50,878 nucleotides of DNA from Thermodesulfobacteriota bacterium (lineage in GTDB: Bacteria > Desulfobacterota > Anaeroferrophillalia > Anaeroferrophillales > Tharpellaceae), in the NCBI GenBank assembly GCA_024763535.1, contig JANTFH010000014.1, forward strand, positions 1 through 50,878. The letters are read 5' to 3'. The position numbers and the translations under genes are program-made. The notes below the pieces were generated by a model that was given only the letters and a program-made list of their open reading frames with translations, did not search any database and was not told the origin of the DNA. Positions 1 through 8,823 of the stretch are shown piece by piece. How positions within the stretch are numbered: position 1 is the first letter of the stretch; every line of letters begins with the position of its first letter.

Positions 1-23
1 CCAGTTTATTTCGGCATATAAAA

Positions 24-1217
24 ATGACTGAAGATTCCTCCGCATACGACCTCTTGCAAGGCCTTAAGGTTTTGGATTTGACCAGGCTTTTGCCGGGGCC
101 TTTCTGTACCATGATTCTGGCTGATTATGGAGCCGAAGTGCTGAAAATTGAAGCTCCGGGGGAGGGTGATTACCTGCGCAGCTGGGAACCGCTGGTTAAT
201 GGAATCAGTGCTTTTTTTCTGGCGGTCAATCGCAATAAACGTTCACTGACGCTCAATTTGAAAAAATCTGCGGGCCGGGCCCTGTTCAAGAAACTTTTAC
301 TTGAATACGATGTTGTCCTGGAAAGTTTCCGTCCCGGGGTTATGGAACGCCTGGGGTGTGGGTATCAGGAACTATCTGCCCTGAAACCGGAATTGATTTT
401 CTGCTCGATCAGTGGTTATGGTCAGGAGGGTCCGCAGGCTTTCAAAGCGGGTCATGATCTTAATTATATGGCTGAGACCGGGGTCTTAAATACGACCGCG
501 AGTCGAGAAATTCCGTCACTGTCTGGGATTCAGGTTGCTGATGTCGCCGGCGGGGCTCTTTATGCCGTCAGTGCGGTACTGGCCGCTTATATAAAAGTTC
601 TGAAAGGAGGTTCCGGGAGTCGACTGGATATCTCAATGACTGACGGCTTGGTCAGTATGCTGCCGCTGCTCTCCGCTTATCACTACACCTCAGGCCTAGA
701 GCCAAAGCCGGATACGACCATTTTCAACGGTCAATTGGCCTGCTATAATATCTATCGAACCCAGGATAATCGTGAGATTGCTCTGGGGGCGCTGGAAAAA
801 AAATTCTGGGATAACTTCTGCCGGGCTATTGAGCGCGAAGATCTGATCCTCGATAATCATCATGAACCTGCACGTCAGACCTATCTTAAAAATGAACTCG
901 AGTTGATTTTCGCTGCTCGTACAGCCTCCGAATGGGAAGATCTTCTCTCTAATCGTGATACCTGTTGTGAAATCCTGAAGACTATGGCCGAGGTACGAGA
1001 GGCGCCGCATTTTCAGGAACGCAAAATGTTTTATGATATGAATCTGGCCGATGGCAGAAGGTTGCCGCAGACCAATACTGCGATTATGATTAATTCGCAG
1101 AAGCCGGTTCACCACATACCGGCCCCCGGTCTGGGAGAACATACCACGGCGGTGTTAGTTGATTTGGGATTTAGTGCGGCTGAAATATCGGCACTGCGGC
1201 AGGAAAATGTTATCTGA
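24..1217 (+). CDS. CaiB/BaiF family CoA transferase or alpha-methylacyl-CoA racemase
   Basis: 397 residues, the usual length for class III CoA transferases and alpha-methylacyl-CoA racemases. The N-terminus (LDLTRLLPGP, residues 18-26) and the NRNKRSL stretch near 69-75 are family hallmarks. A GHD motif (143-145) and the Asp of VADVAGG (Asp173) match the His/Asp pair used by the racemase branch, and LGALEKKFW is also racemase-like. It would move CoA between organic acids or epimerise 2-methylacyl-CoA in the cytoplasm. It lies upstream of thiolase, hydroxyacyl-CoA dehydrogenase and acyl-CoA dehydrogenase genes on the same strand, so a role in acyl-CoA entry or branched-chain stereochemistry is likely. 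Racemase versus transferase cannot be settled from sequence alone. Confidence 0.85.
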   Translation: MTEDSSAYDLLQGLKVLDLTRLLPGPFCTMILADYGAEVLKIEAPGEGDYLRSWEPLVNGISAFFLAVNRNKRSLTLNLKKSAGRALFKKLLLEYDVVLESFRPGVMERLGCGYQELSALKPELIFCSISGYGQEGPQAFKAGHDLNYMAETGVLNTTASREIPSLSGIQVADVAGGALYAVSAVLAAYIKVLKGGSGSRLDISMTDGLVSMLPLLSAYHYTSGLEPKPDTTIFNGQLACYNIYRTQDNREIALGALEKKFWDNFCRAIEREDLILDNHHEPARQTYLKNELELIFAARTASEWEDLLSNRDTCCEILKTMAEVREAPHFQERKMFYDMNLADGRRLPQTNTAIMINSQKPVHHIPAPGLGEHTTAVLVDLGFSAAEISALRQENVI

Positions 1218-1300
1218 TGCTTTGCGCTTTTAAGTCTTGCAAAAAGAGATTTTTTTCAAGGCAGGGCTGGTAAGATATTAATTATTTTTGAGGAATTATC

Positions 1301-2485
1301 ATGGCTAAAGATGTAGTTATCGTCAGCGCGCTGCGTACCGCGATCGGAAATTTTCAGGGTGGACTCTCCTCTTTCAGCGCGACCGAACTCGGAGGCTTGG
1401 CTATTGCCGGGGCCGTATCCCGGGCCGGTATCGAAAAAGAGTTGGTTGATGAAGTGATTATGGGTAATGTCGTACCTATTGGCCTCGGTCAGAATCCCGG
1501 CCGACAGGCGATGATTAAGGCCGGTCTGCCGATGGCAGGCGGTGCGATCACGGTTAATAAGGTCTGTGGATCCGGGCTTAAAGCGGTGATGCTGGCGGAA
1601 CAGGCGATTAAAGCCGGTGATGCCGAAATTATTGCAGCCGGCGGCATGGAGAATATGTCCAACATTCCTTATTATATCCCCGCCGCCCGCTCGGGCGCAC
1701 GAATGGGAGATACTCTGGCGGTTGACGGCATGGTGCATGATGGCCTCTGGGATGTAGTTAACGACTACCACATGGGTTATACTGCGGAACTGGTCAGTAA
1801 AAAGTTCTCGGTCAGCCGCGAGGAGATGGATGCCTTTTCGGTGGCATCAAATGATAAAGCTCTGAAAGCGATTGAAAATAACGCTTTTGCTGATGAGATT
1901 TTACCGGTAACCATCACCCCGCGGCGGGGTGACCCTTATGAGTTTAAGGTTGATGAAGGGCCCCGGGCGGCGACGATGGAGGCTCTGGCAAAATTACGTC
2001 CGGCTTTTGATAAAAATGGTATTGTTACGGCCGGTAATGCCTCGAAAATCAGTGACGGCGCCAGTTGTCTGTTGGTCATGAGTGCAGAGCGGGCCGCCGA
2101 ACTAAAGCTTGAGCCTTTAGCCCGTATTGTGGCTCAGGGTGCTGCCGGGGTGCCCTTGGAGGATGTTCTGGTGGCTCCCATCAATTCAATCCCCAAGGTT
2201 CTGAAAAAGGCCGGGTTGAAGGTTGCTGATATTGATCTGCATGAAATCAATGAGGCCTTTGCTACCTCCAGTGTCGCCATTATCAAGGAACTTGGCATTG
2301 ATTCGGAACGGGTTAATGTCAACGGCGGCGCTGTTGCCCTGGGTCATCCGATCGGCTGCTCCGGCGCCCGGGTTTTAACCACCCTGATATATGCTTTGAA
2401 ACACCGTAGTAGACGTTACGGCATGGCTTCTCTCTGCCTCGGCGGGGGAGAGGCGGTTTCGATGGTTATCGAGAATTTGTCTTAG
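1301..2485 (+). CDS. Thiolase (acetyl-CoA C-acetyltransferase)
   Basis: 394 residues, full family length. Nucleophilic Cys89 sits in [15 protein letters not shown] is intact, His349 lies in GHPIG and the second catalytic cysteine is Cys379 in SLCLGGG. It condenses two acetyl-CoA or cleaves 3-ketoacyl-CoA in the last step of beta-oxidation. A Shine-Dalgarno GAGGAAT precedes the ATG. It is followed by a second thiolase and by hydroxyacyl-CoA and acyl-CoA dehydrogenases, so a degradative or butyrate-type C4 cycle is the likely setting. Chain-length preference cannot be read from the sequence. Confidence 0.93.
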   Translation: MAKDVVIVSALRTAIGNFQGGLSSFSATELGGLAIAGAVSRAGIEKELVDEVIMGNVVPIGLGQNPGRQAMIKAGLPMAGGAITVNKVCGSGLKAVMLAEQAIKAGDAEIIAAGGMENMSNIPYYIPAARSGARMGDTLAVDGMVHDGLWDVVNDYHMGYTAELVSKKFSVSREEMDAFSVASNDKALKAIENNAFADEILPVTITPRRGDPYEFKVDEGPRAATMEALAKLRPAFDKNGIVTAGNASKISDGASCLLVMSAERAAELKLEPLARIVAQGAAGVPLEDVLVAPINSIPKVLKKAGLKVADIDLHEINEAFATSSVAIIKELGIDSERVNVNGGAVALGHPIGCSGARVLTTLIYALKHRSRRYGMASLCLGGGEAVSMVIENLS

Positions 2486-2543
2486 ATTTTAGCATTAAGC
2501 ATAATATTATAAATCGGAATATTTTAATTTTAAGGAGAGTAAC

Positions 2544-3824
2544 ATGCGTGAAGTATCAATTGTCAGTGCGACCCGAACCGCGATCGGGAACTATGGTGGA
2601 ACTTTAAAAGGGATCCCGGTTGTCGATCTCGGTGCAACTGTAATTCGCGATGTTCTCGAAAGAGTTAAATGCCGGCCGGTAATGAGTCCGGCTGTGGTTG
2701 GCGCCGGGGCTGCTGCACTGGCGGGTAAAGAGTGTGAGGTTGAAAATAAATATAGTTCCTGGGACAGTGCTTTTGCCGAGTTGCAGGTTGATGAAGTGAT
2801 TATGGGTAATGTCGTCGGGGCGGCTCAGGGGCAGAATGTTACCCGTCAGGCTATGATTCGCGCCGGCTTGCCGCGTGAAGCGGGAGGCTATACGGTTAAT
2901 AAAGTTTGTGCCTCCGGTTTAAAAGCCGTAGCTCTGGCAGTTCAGGCAATCGCCTCTGGTGAAAATGAGGTTATGATTGCCGGCGGTATGGAAAATATGA
3001 GCCAGATTCCTTATGCGATGCCTGCCGCCCGCTGGGGAGCGCGAATGGGTAATACGGAAATGGTTGATCTGCTGGTCAATGACGGCCTCTGGGAGATCTT
3101 TTACGGTTATCATATGGGGATGACTGCGGAAAATATTGCTGAGCTTTATGGCATTTCCCGTCTGGAGCAGGATGAGTTGGGTGCATTAAGTCATCAGCGG
3201 GCCTGTAAAGCGATTGCTGACGGGGTTTTTGTTGATGAAATTGTTCCGGTCATGATCCCGCAGCGGAAAAAAGATCCGCTCGCTTTTGCCGTTGATGAAC
3301 GGCCGATGGAGACATCGGTTGAGAAAATGGGTAAATTACGCCCGGCTTTTAAGAAGAACGGCACGGTTACTGCCGGTAATGCTTCCGGAATTAACGATGC
3401 CGCCGCCGCCTTTTTACTGATGACACCTGAAAAAGCCAAAGAATTGGGCCTTGAAGTCAAGGCGGTTATTAAGGGTTTTCAGTCCGGCGGACTTGATCCG
3501 GCTTACATGGGTCTGGGTCCGGTTCCCGCAATCAACCGCTTGCTCTCTAAGCTTGATATCGGGCTTGACGCGATCGATTATTTTGAATTAAATGAGGCCT
3601 TCGCATCGCAGGCTATTGGGTGTGTGCGGGAACTGAAGCTTGATATGGATCGGGTTAACATCTACGGCAGCGGCATCTCTTTGGGTCATCCCATCGGCGC
3701 TTCTGGCGCCCGGATTCTGGTTACCTTGTTAACCGCTCTCGAAAGAAATGACTATGAACGCGGTATCGCCTCACTCTGTATCGGCGGAGGTCAGGGCGCC
3801 GCGATGGTAATCGAGAGAAGATAG
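2544..3824 (+). CDS. Thiolase with an internal insertion
   Basis: 426 residues, about 30 longer than its neighbour. Catalytic residues are intact: Cys122 in NKVCASGLKA, NEAFASQ, His382 in GHPIG and Cys412 in SLCIGGG. The extra length is an Ala/Gly-rich stretch of about 36 residues (roughly 43-78) between the first helix region (IRDVLER) and VDEVIMGNV, where the upstream thiolase has only a short linker. GGAG in the leader (AAGGAGAG) gives a good ribosome site. It probably acts on 3-ketoacyl-CoA beside the other thiolase, perhaps with a different chain length. The insertion is in frame and leaves the active site complete, so the enzyme is probably functional. Confidence 0.9.
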   Translation: MREVSIVSATRTAIGNYGGTLKGIPVVDLGATVIRDVLERVKCRPVMSPAVVGAGAAALAGKECEVENKYSSWDSAFAELQVDEVIMGNVVGAAQGQNVTRQAMIRAGLPREAGGYTVNKVCASGLKAVALAVQAIASGENEVMIAGGMENMSQIPYAMPAARWGARMGNTEMVDLLVNDGLWEIFYGYHMGMTAENIAELYGISRLEQDELGALSHQRACKAIADGVFVDEIVPVMIPQRKKDPLAFAVDERPMETSVEKMGKLRPAFKKNGTVTAGNASGINDAAAAFLLMTPEKAKELGLEVKAVIKGFQSGGLDPAYMGLGPVPAINRLLSKLDIGLDAIDYFELNEAFASQAIGCVRELKLDMDRVNIYGSGISLGHPIGASGARILVTLLTALERNDYERGIASLCIGGGQGAAMVIERR

Positions 3825-3836
3825 GAGTAAAAGTCA

Positions 3837-3891
3837 GAAGTTAGAGGGGTGAAGTTAGAAAATTTCACCCTTCGAACTTCACCCTTCACCC
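3837..3891. repeat. Heptad-like repeat and hairpin between thiolase and hbd
   Basis: The 88-base gap holds two copies of GAAGTTAGA (3837-3845 and 3851-3859) and TTCACCC units at 3864-3870, 3878-3884 and 3885-3891. GGGTGAAGTT (3847-3856) pairs with AACTTCACCC (3875-3884), giving a 10-bp stem with an 18-base loop. There is no T-run of terminator type. It may be a short dispersed intergenic repeat or an mRNA-processing hairpin inside the operon. Confidence 0.6.
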
Positions 3892-3912
3892 TTTATTTTA
3901 GGAGAACATATA

Positions 3913-4767
3913 ATGGAGATCAAAAAGTTTGGCGTCGTCGGTGCCGGGCAGATGGGTAACGGAATTGCCCAGGTTGCAGCCCAGGCGGGTCTGGATGTGG
4001 TTATGCACGATATTGCGGATAAGTTTGTTGCGAACGGTATGGCTGTGATCAAGAAAAATCTTAAGCGTTCAGTTGATAAAGGTAAATTGGAGCAGACGGA
4101 GATGGATGCAGTTTTAGGCCGTATTTCGACCACAACTGAACTTGCCGCCATGAAAGATGTCGATATTGTGGTTGAGGCCGCGACTGAAAATGAGAAGATT
4201 AAACTCGATATCTTTGCCCAGCTTGATGAAATTTGCGCAGAAGGTGCGATTCTTGCTTCCAACACCTCGTCCATATCGATTACAAAAATTGCCGCCGCCA
4301 CTAAACGTCCCGGCAAGATGATCGGCATGCACTTTATGAATCCGGTGCCGGTAATGAAGCTGGTTGAGGTCATCAAGGGGCTGGCAACAACGGATGAAAC
4401 CTATGATGCCGTAGTTGAACTTTCCAAGAAATTGGGTAAGATTCCTTGCGAAGCCAATGATTTCCCCGGTTTTATAGCCAACCGGATTTTGTTGCCGATG
4501 ATTAATGAAGCTGTTTACTGTCTCTTTGAAGGGGTTGGCAAACCGGAAGATATTGATAATGTTATGAAACTTGGCATGAATCATCCGATGGGGCCTCTGG
4601 CCCTGGCCGATTTAATCGGCCTGGATACCTGCTTGGCGATTATGAATGTTCTGCATGAGGGTTTGGGTGATAGTAAATATCGGCCCTGTCCGTTGCTGAA
4701 GAAATATGTTGATGCCGGTTTTTATGGCCGCAAGAGTGGGCGCGGTTTTTACGATTACAGCAAATAA
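3913..4767 (+). CDS. hbd: 3-hydroxybutyryl-CoA dehydrogenase
   Basis: 284 residues, the single-domain bacterial length. A Rossmann NAD(P) motif [11 protein letters not shown] starts at residue 10, the SNTSS segment is at 116-120 and the catalytic His140 lies in [15 protein letters not shown]. The C-terminal helical domain begins around 185 (FPGFIANRI). It oxidises (S)-3-hydroxybutyryl-CoA to acetoacetyl-CoA with NAD(P)+, or runs in reverse. AGGAGA precedes the ATG. Position between thiolases and butyryl-CoA dehydrogenase supports a C4 acyl-CoA cycle. No enoyl-CoA hydratase gene accompanies it in the window. Confidence 0.95.
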   Translation: MEIKKFGVVGAGQMGNGIAQVAAQAGLDVVMHDIADKFVANGMAVIKKNLKRSVDKGKLEQTEMDAVLGRISTTTELAAMKDVDIVVEAATENEKIKLDIFAQLDEICAEGAILASNTSSISITKIAAATKRPGKMIGMHFMNPVPVMKLVEVIKGLATTDETYDAVVELSKKLGKIPCEANDFPGFIANRILLPMINEAVYCLFEGVGKPEDIDNVMKLGMNHPMGPLALADLIGLDTCLAIMNVLHEGLGDSKYRPCPLLKKYVDAGFYGRKSGRGFYDYSK

Positions 4768-4787
4768 TCTAAGCGGGGACATGTGAA

Positions 4788-5927
4788 ATGGAATTTGTCT
4801 ATACTGAAGAAGAGAGAATGATGTTGCAGATGGCCCGCAGTTTTGCCGAAAAAGAGGTGAAACCGCTAGCCAAAGATACGGATAAAGAGCATAAATATCC
4901 CGCAGAGACGGTCAAAAAAATGGCTGAACTCGGCCTTATGGGAGTCAGTGTTCCGGTCGATTATGAAGGTTCAGGTATGAGTAATATCTGTTACTCTATA
5001 GCGATTGAGGAGATCTCGCGTCATTGCGCTGCTACCGGGGTCATCATGTCGGTAAATAACTCCCTGGCCTGTGACCCGGTTAAAATTTTTGGTACTGAAG
5101 CCCAGAAACAGAAATATCTGGCGGATATGGCCAGTGGCCGCAAACTGGGTTGCCTCGGCCTGACCGAGCCGAATGCCGGTTCTGATGCCGCCAATCTGTC
5201 TACGACTGCAGTTCTGGATGGTGATGATTGGGTCATTAACGGCCGCAAGATCTTTATTACCAACGGTAACGAAGCTGATTACTGTATTCTGATTGCGGCC
5301 ACCGATAAGTCAAAGGGGCACCGCGGCCTCAGCGCTTTTATCGTTGAGCTTGATAATCCCGGCTTCAGTGTCGGTACACTTGAAGACAAACTCGGTATTC
5401 GCGGCAGTTCGACTGCCGAGTTGGTTTTTGAAGATTGCCGGATTCCCAAAGATAATCTTTTGGGTGAAGTCGGTAAAGGTTTTAAGGTCGCGCTGACGAC
5501 CCTGGACGGTGGTCGGATTGGAATCGCCTCGCAGGCTCTGGGGATTGCCCGGGCCGCGATTGAAGACGCCACAGCTTATGCCAAGGAGCGGGTTCAATTT
5601 GGGAAACCGATTGCCAAATTGCAGGCGATTCAGTGGATGCTGGCGGATTTGTCGACGCAGTATGAAGCGGCTCGTCTGTTGACGCACCGGGCGGCTTATT
5701 TAAAGGATCAGGGCCAGTCTTTCGGTAAAGAGGCGGCAATGGCGAAATTGATGGCGGCCGAAACCGCAATGAAAGCCGCAACTCAGGGAATCCAGATTCT
5801 CGGTGGCTACGGTTATACGACGGATTATCCGCTCGAACGCTATTTTCGGGATGCCAAGATTACCGAAATTTATGAAGGTACCAGCGAGGTTATGCGTCTG
5901 GTAATTGCAACCAATATTTTGCAGTAG
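4788..5927 (+). CDS. Short-chain (butyryl-CoA-type) acyl-CoA dehydrogenase
   Basis: 379 residues, full length for the flavoprotein family. The signature LGLTEPNAGSDAA is near 120-132 and the catalytic base is Glu363 in IYEGTSEVMRLVIA, the position used by short- and medium-chain enzymes. It interconverts butyryl-CoA and crotonyl-CoA with FAD and passes electrons to EtfAB, encoded immediately downstream. The gene follows hbd by 20 bases, so they are almost certainly co-transcribed. Substrate length is inferred from the neighbourhood. Confidence 0.93.
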   Translation: MEFVYTEEERMMLQMARSFAEKEVKPLAKDTDKEHKYPAETVKKMAELGLMGVSVPVDYEGSGMSNICYSIAIEEISRHCAATGVIMSVNNSLACDPVKIFGTEAQKQKYLADMASGRKLGCLGLTEPNAGSDAANLSTTAVLDGDDWVINGRKIFITNGNEADYCILIAATDKSKGHRGLSAFIVELDNPGFSVGTLEDKLGIRGSSTAELVFEDCRIPKDNLLGEVGKGFKVALTTLDGGRIGIASQALGIARAAIEDATAYAKERVQFGKPIAKLQAIQWMLADLSTQYEAARLLTHRAAYLKDQGQSFGKEAAMAKLMAAETAMKAATQGIQILGGYGYTTDYPLERYFRDAKITEIYEGTSEVMRLVIATNILQ

Positions 5928-5967
5928 GCGGTAAGTAAAATTAACCTTATAACAGGAGGTAAGTGTT

Positions 5968-6747
5968 GTGAAAATTGTAACTTGTATCAAACAGACTTTC
6001 GACACCGAAGCCAAGATTGTCGTCGGTGGTGATGGTCAAATCTCTGATGAAGGGGTCAACATGATCCTTAATCCCTACGACGAATATGCTGTCGAAGAGG
6101 CGATTAAAACTAAAGAAAAAGATGGTGGCGAAGTGGTTGTCGTCACAGTCGGCGGAGACAAGGCTCAGGAGGCTCTGCGCTATTCACTGGCGATGGGTGC
6201 CGACCGTGCGGTTTTGATCAATGATCCCGCACTTGAGAAAGCTGACAGTCATGCCGTATCCGTTGCTCTGGCAAAACTGTTGAGCGACAAGGAGGCCGGT
6301 TACGACGTTATCTTTGCCGGCAAAGAGGCAGTTGATGACGGCGCCGCTCAGGTCCCTTCACGGCTGGCGGCGAAACTTGATCTGGCTCTGGCCAATGTCG
6401 TTGTGGCGGTCGAACTTGCTGACGGCAAGGCGACGGTTACGCGTGAGATCGATGGTGGTACCGAGGAACTGGAGATGGCGCTTCCGGCCTTGATCAGCGC
6501 TCAGAAAGGTCTTAACGAAGTGCGTTATCCTTCATTGCCGGGGATTATGAAAGCCAAACGTAAGCCGCTTGACGTTGTCTCTCTGGCTGATCTTGGCTTA
6601 AGTGCCGAAGATGTCGCTTCTAAAGTAGAGATGGTCTCAGCTGAGTTGCCGCCTGCCCGTAAGGCCGGTCAGAAGTTGACTGGAGAGGTTGATGAAGTGG
6701 TTGCCAAGCTGGTTGAATTACTCAAAAATGAAGCCAAGGTTATTTAA
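5968..6747 (+). CDS. etfB: Electron transfer flavoprotein beta subunit
   Basis: 259 residues. The N-terminus MKIVTCIKQTFDTEAKI, NPYDEYAVEEA and AMGADRAVLI are typical EtfB segments, as is the DDGAAQVPSRLA region. The start is GTG at 5968, chosen because AGGAGGT lies at 5954-5960. With EtfA it accepts electrons from acyl-CoA dehydrogenases. It sits 40 bases after the acyl-CoA dehydrogenase and 14 before etfA, in the common order dehydrogenase-etfB-etfA. The sequence does not show whether it takes part in flavin-based bifurcation. Confidence 0.95.
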   Translation: MKIVTCIKQTFDTEAKIVVGGDGQISDEGVNMILNPYDEYAVEEAIKTKEKDGGEVVVVTVGGDKAQEALRYSLAMGADRAVLINDPALEKADSHAVSVALAKLLSDKEAGYDVIFAGKEAVDDGAAQVPSRLAAKLDLALANVVVAVELADGKATVTREIDGGTEELEMALPALISAQKGLNEVRYPSLPGIMKAKRKPLDVVSLADLGLSAEDVASKVEMVSAELPPARKAGQKLTGEVDEVVAKLVELLKNEAKVI

Positions 6748-6761
6748 GGGGGATTAAGATA

Positions 6762-7721
6762 ATGAGTATTGTTGTTTGCGCTGAACAGCGCGATGGGAAA
6801 TTGAGCAAAGTCACTTTTGAAGCCTTAAGTGAAGGTAAACGCCTGGCGGCGGCTTCCGGTGAAACTTTGAAAGCTCTGGTTATCGGCAGCGGCGTGGCCG
6901 CTTGTGCCGATGAATTGAAAAAATATGGTGCTGACGAGATTGCGGTTGCCGATAATGAAGCTCTGGCCGCCTACACCACCGAAACCTACGCTGCGGTTCT
7001 GGCGGCTTATATCGCGCAGGAGAGCCCGGCTCTGGTCTTGATGGGTCACAGTACCGTTGGCCGTGAACTGGCCGCCCGGGCTGCCGGTATTGCCGACTGC
7101 GGACTGGTAAGTGACTGTGTTGCCATTGAATCTGCTGATGGTGACTATCTTTTCAAACATCCGGTCTACGCCGGTAAGGCAATCGGAACTTTCAAGATTT
7201 CCGGAGCTACCCGTCTGGCCACCCTGCGACCCAATGTTTTTGCCATCGAAGAATCTGATGGCGCCGGTGCCGTAGTTGATTTTGCTCCGGAAATTCCGGC
7301 CGCGAAAGTTACTGTCAAGGCGGTTAACAAGGTCTCCGGCGACCGTCCGGAGTTGACTGAAGCCGATATAATCTGTTCCGGTGGGCGCGGTCTCGGTGGT
7401 CCTGAAGGTTTCAAACTGATCGAAGATCTTGCTGATTCTCTGGGCGCTGCCGTAGGTTCATCTCGTGCGGCAGTTGATGCCGGCTGGCGTGAGCATGCGG
7501 CTCAGGTTGGTCAGACCGGTAAGGTTGTCAGCCCCAACCTCTACATCGCTTCCGGAATCTCCGGTGCGATTCAGCATCTGGCCGGTATGGGTACCTCTAA
7601 ATACATTGTCGGTATCAACAAAGACGGCGAAGCCAACATCTTCAACGTTGCCGATTATGGTATTGAAGGCGACCTCAACAAAATTATTCCGGCTCTGGTT
7701 GAAAAACTCAAAGAGGCGTAA
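6762..7721 (+). CDS. etfA: Electron transfer flavoprotein alpha subunit
   Basis: 319 residues. The C-terminal FAD domain is clear: SGGRGLGGPEGF (about 206-217), GSSRAAVDAGW, QVGQTGKVVSPNLYIASG and SGAIQHLAGM. It binds the FAD that carries electrons between acyl-CoA dehydrogenases and a membrane or ferredoxin-linked partner. It has no N-terminal ferredoxin extension. It is the last gene of the acyl-CoA operon, with a strong terminator about 65 bases after the stop codon. Confidence 0.95.
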   Translation: MSIVVCAEQRDGKLSKVTFEALSEGKRLAAASGETLKALVIGSGVAACADELKKYGADEIAVADNEALAAYTTETYAAVLAAYIAQESPALVLMGHSTVGRELAARAAGIADCGLVSDCVAIESADGDYLFKHPVYAGKAIGTFKISGATRLATLRPNVFAIEESDGAGAVVDFAPEIPAAKVTVKAVNKVSGDRPELTEADIICSGGRGLGGPEGFKLIEDLADSLGAAVGSSRAAVDAGWREHAAQVGQTGKVVSPNLYIASGISGAIQHLAGMGTSKYIVGINKDGEANIFNVADYGIEGDLNKIIPALVEKLKEA

Positions 7722-7785
7722 TAATCTCCAAGATATCGGGTTTAAGGTGTTATTGATGTCTTAAATCCAGTTTGCTTGCTGACTG

Positions 7786-7829
7786 AAAACCCCCGTGTAC
7801 TCATTCATAATGATCACGGGGGTTTTTTT
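7786..7829 (+). terminator. Rho-independent terminator after etfA
   Basis: AAAACCCCCGTG (7786-7797) pairs perfectly with CACGGGGGTTTT (7815-7826). The loop adds an inner TCATT/AATGA stem (7801-7805 with 7809-7813), and a T-run extends to 7829. It ends the acyl-CoA operon and separates it from the glycan island. Confidence 0.9.
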
Positions 7830-7920
7830 AGATTTGCACATTTTTTTGGAATTCGTTAGGGTTGGATTATAGCGTCGCCTCTGCATTTTGGTACATTAGT
7901 GCGACTCTCAGACATATCAA

Positions 7921-7950
7921 TTGACATCCCTAAGCAATGTTCTATATATT
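7921..7950 (+). promoter_or_regulatory. Candidate sigma-70 promoter of the glycan island
   Basis: TTGACA (7921-7926) is followed 18 bases later by TATATT (7945-7950); TATATA at 7943 with a 16-base spacer is an alternative. It lies in the 361-base gap between etfA and the first sulfotransferase, about 130 bases before that ATG. The rest of the gap is A+T-rich and I see no other gene in it. Confidence 0.5.
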
Positions 7951-8082
7951 GTTTATGCATCTTACGTTTAAGCTTTGATCCAACTTTAAGTGCAATATCT
8001 TAAAATGTTTAGGGACGCATCATATAGTGTTTTGTAATCCAGCAAATAACATGAGGGTGCAGAAAATGACAGTGCACAGTAA

Positions 8083-8811
8083 ATGATAATAGTAGGAACA
8101 TATCATAAGACCGGCACGGTACTTATGTCCAGTATTTTTAAAGAAGTTGCAAAATACAAAGATTGGAAATTTTATAAAAACACAGAATTTGATCCGAAGG
8201 TTAAAACAGATATCTATTTCGTGAGAAAATCGAATATTGACCTGGAAAAAATTCCACCTGACTGCAAGGGGGTTCATCTTATCAGGAATCCTTATGAAGT
8301 GGTGGTGTCAGGGTACCGCTACCACCTCATAACGCGGGAAAAATGGTGTCGGATACCAAAAAGAGAGCGGTTGGGAGGCAAAACCTACCAGGAATACTTG
8401 AATTCCTTATCCCCTGACGAAGGCATTACGTTTGAAATGATACATGTGGCCTATAGTACCATCAACAGCATGTACCGTTGGGATTATGCCGACGAGCGTT
8501 TCCTCAACCTTCGCCTTGAGGATTTCCTGGAGAATTTTGATAAGGCGCTGGAAAAAACGCTTCGCTTTCTTTCCTTTAGTGAAGCCGATGTCGTTGCACT
8601 GTTGCAACGTTGTCAGAAATTCAAAAAAGGGGTTGCTGTTGACAAGGGGGGGCATATCACCAATAAAAGCAGTAAAGTATATACCTATAGGGAATATTTT
8701 AAGCCGCACCACTATATACTCTTCGATCGGCTTTTCCCAGGAGATTTAATGCAGAAACTCGGTTATACAAAAAAGATGAGTTGGTTAAAAGGGCAACTGT
8801 GGGTAGAATAA
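8083..8811 (+). CDS. PAPS-dependent sulfotransferase domain protein
   Basis: 242 residues, a single sulfotransferase domain. The 5'-phosphosulfate loop is GTYHKTGTVLM (residues 4-14), where Lys and Thr contact the PAPS phosphate. The 3'-phosphate motif is IRNPYEVVVSGYRYH (about 68-82), with the conserved Arg and Ser. The Phe-rich LEDFLENFDKAL stretch near 145 is also typical. It would transfer sulfate from PAPS to a hydroxyl of a carbohydrate or lipid. It is first in a run of sulfotransferase and glycosyltransferase genes, so a glycan acceptor is likely. No signal peptide or membrane segment is seen. The ribosome site is weak. Confidence 0.85.
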   Translation: MIIVGTYHKTGTVLMSSIFKEVAKYKDWKFYKNTEFDPKVKTDIYFVRKSNIDLEKIPPDCKGVHLIRNPYEVVVSGYRYHLITREKWCRIPKRERLGGKTYQEYLNSLSPDEGITFEMIHVAYSTINSMYRWDYADERFLNLRLEDFLENFDKALEKTLRFLSFSEADVVALLQRCQKFKKGVAVDKGGHITNKSSKVYTYREYFKPHHYILFDRLFPGDLMQKLGYTKKMSWLKGQLWVE

Positions 8812-8823
8812 AAGGGAAATAAC

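Noticed and set aside
3660-3720. GHPIGASGAR instead of [10 protein letters not shown] in the second thiolase, as possible loss of a catalytic Cys
   Set aside because: Ala is normal at this position in biosynthetic thiolases; the real second Cys (SLCIGGG) is intact.
3837-3891. Repeat units as a CRISPR array
   Set aside because: Units are 7-9 bases with no unique spacers of CRISPR length and no cas genes.
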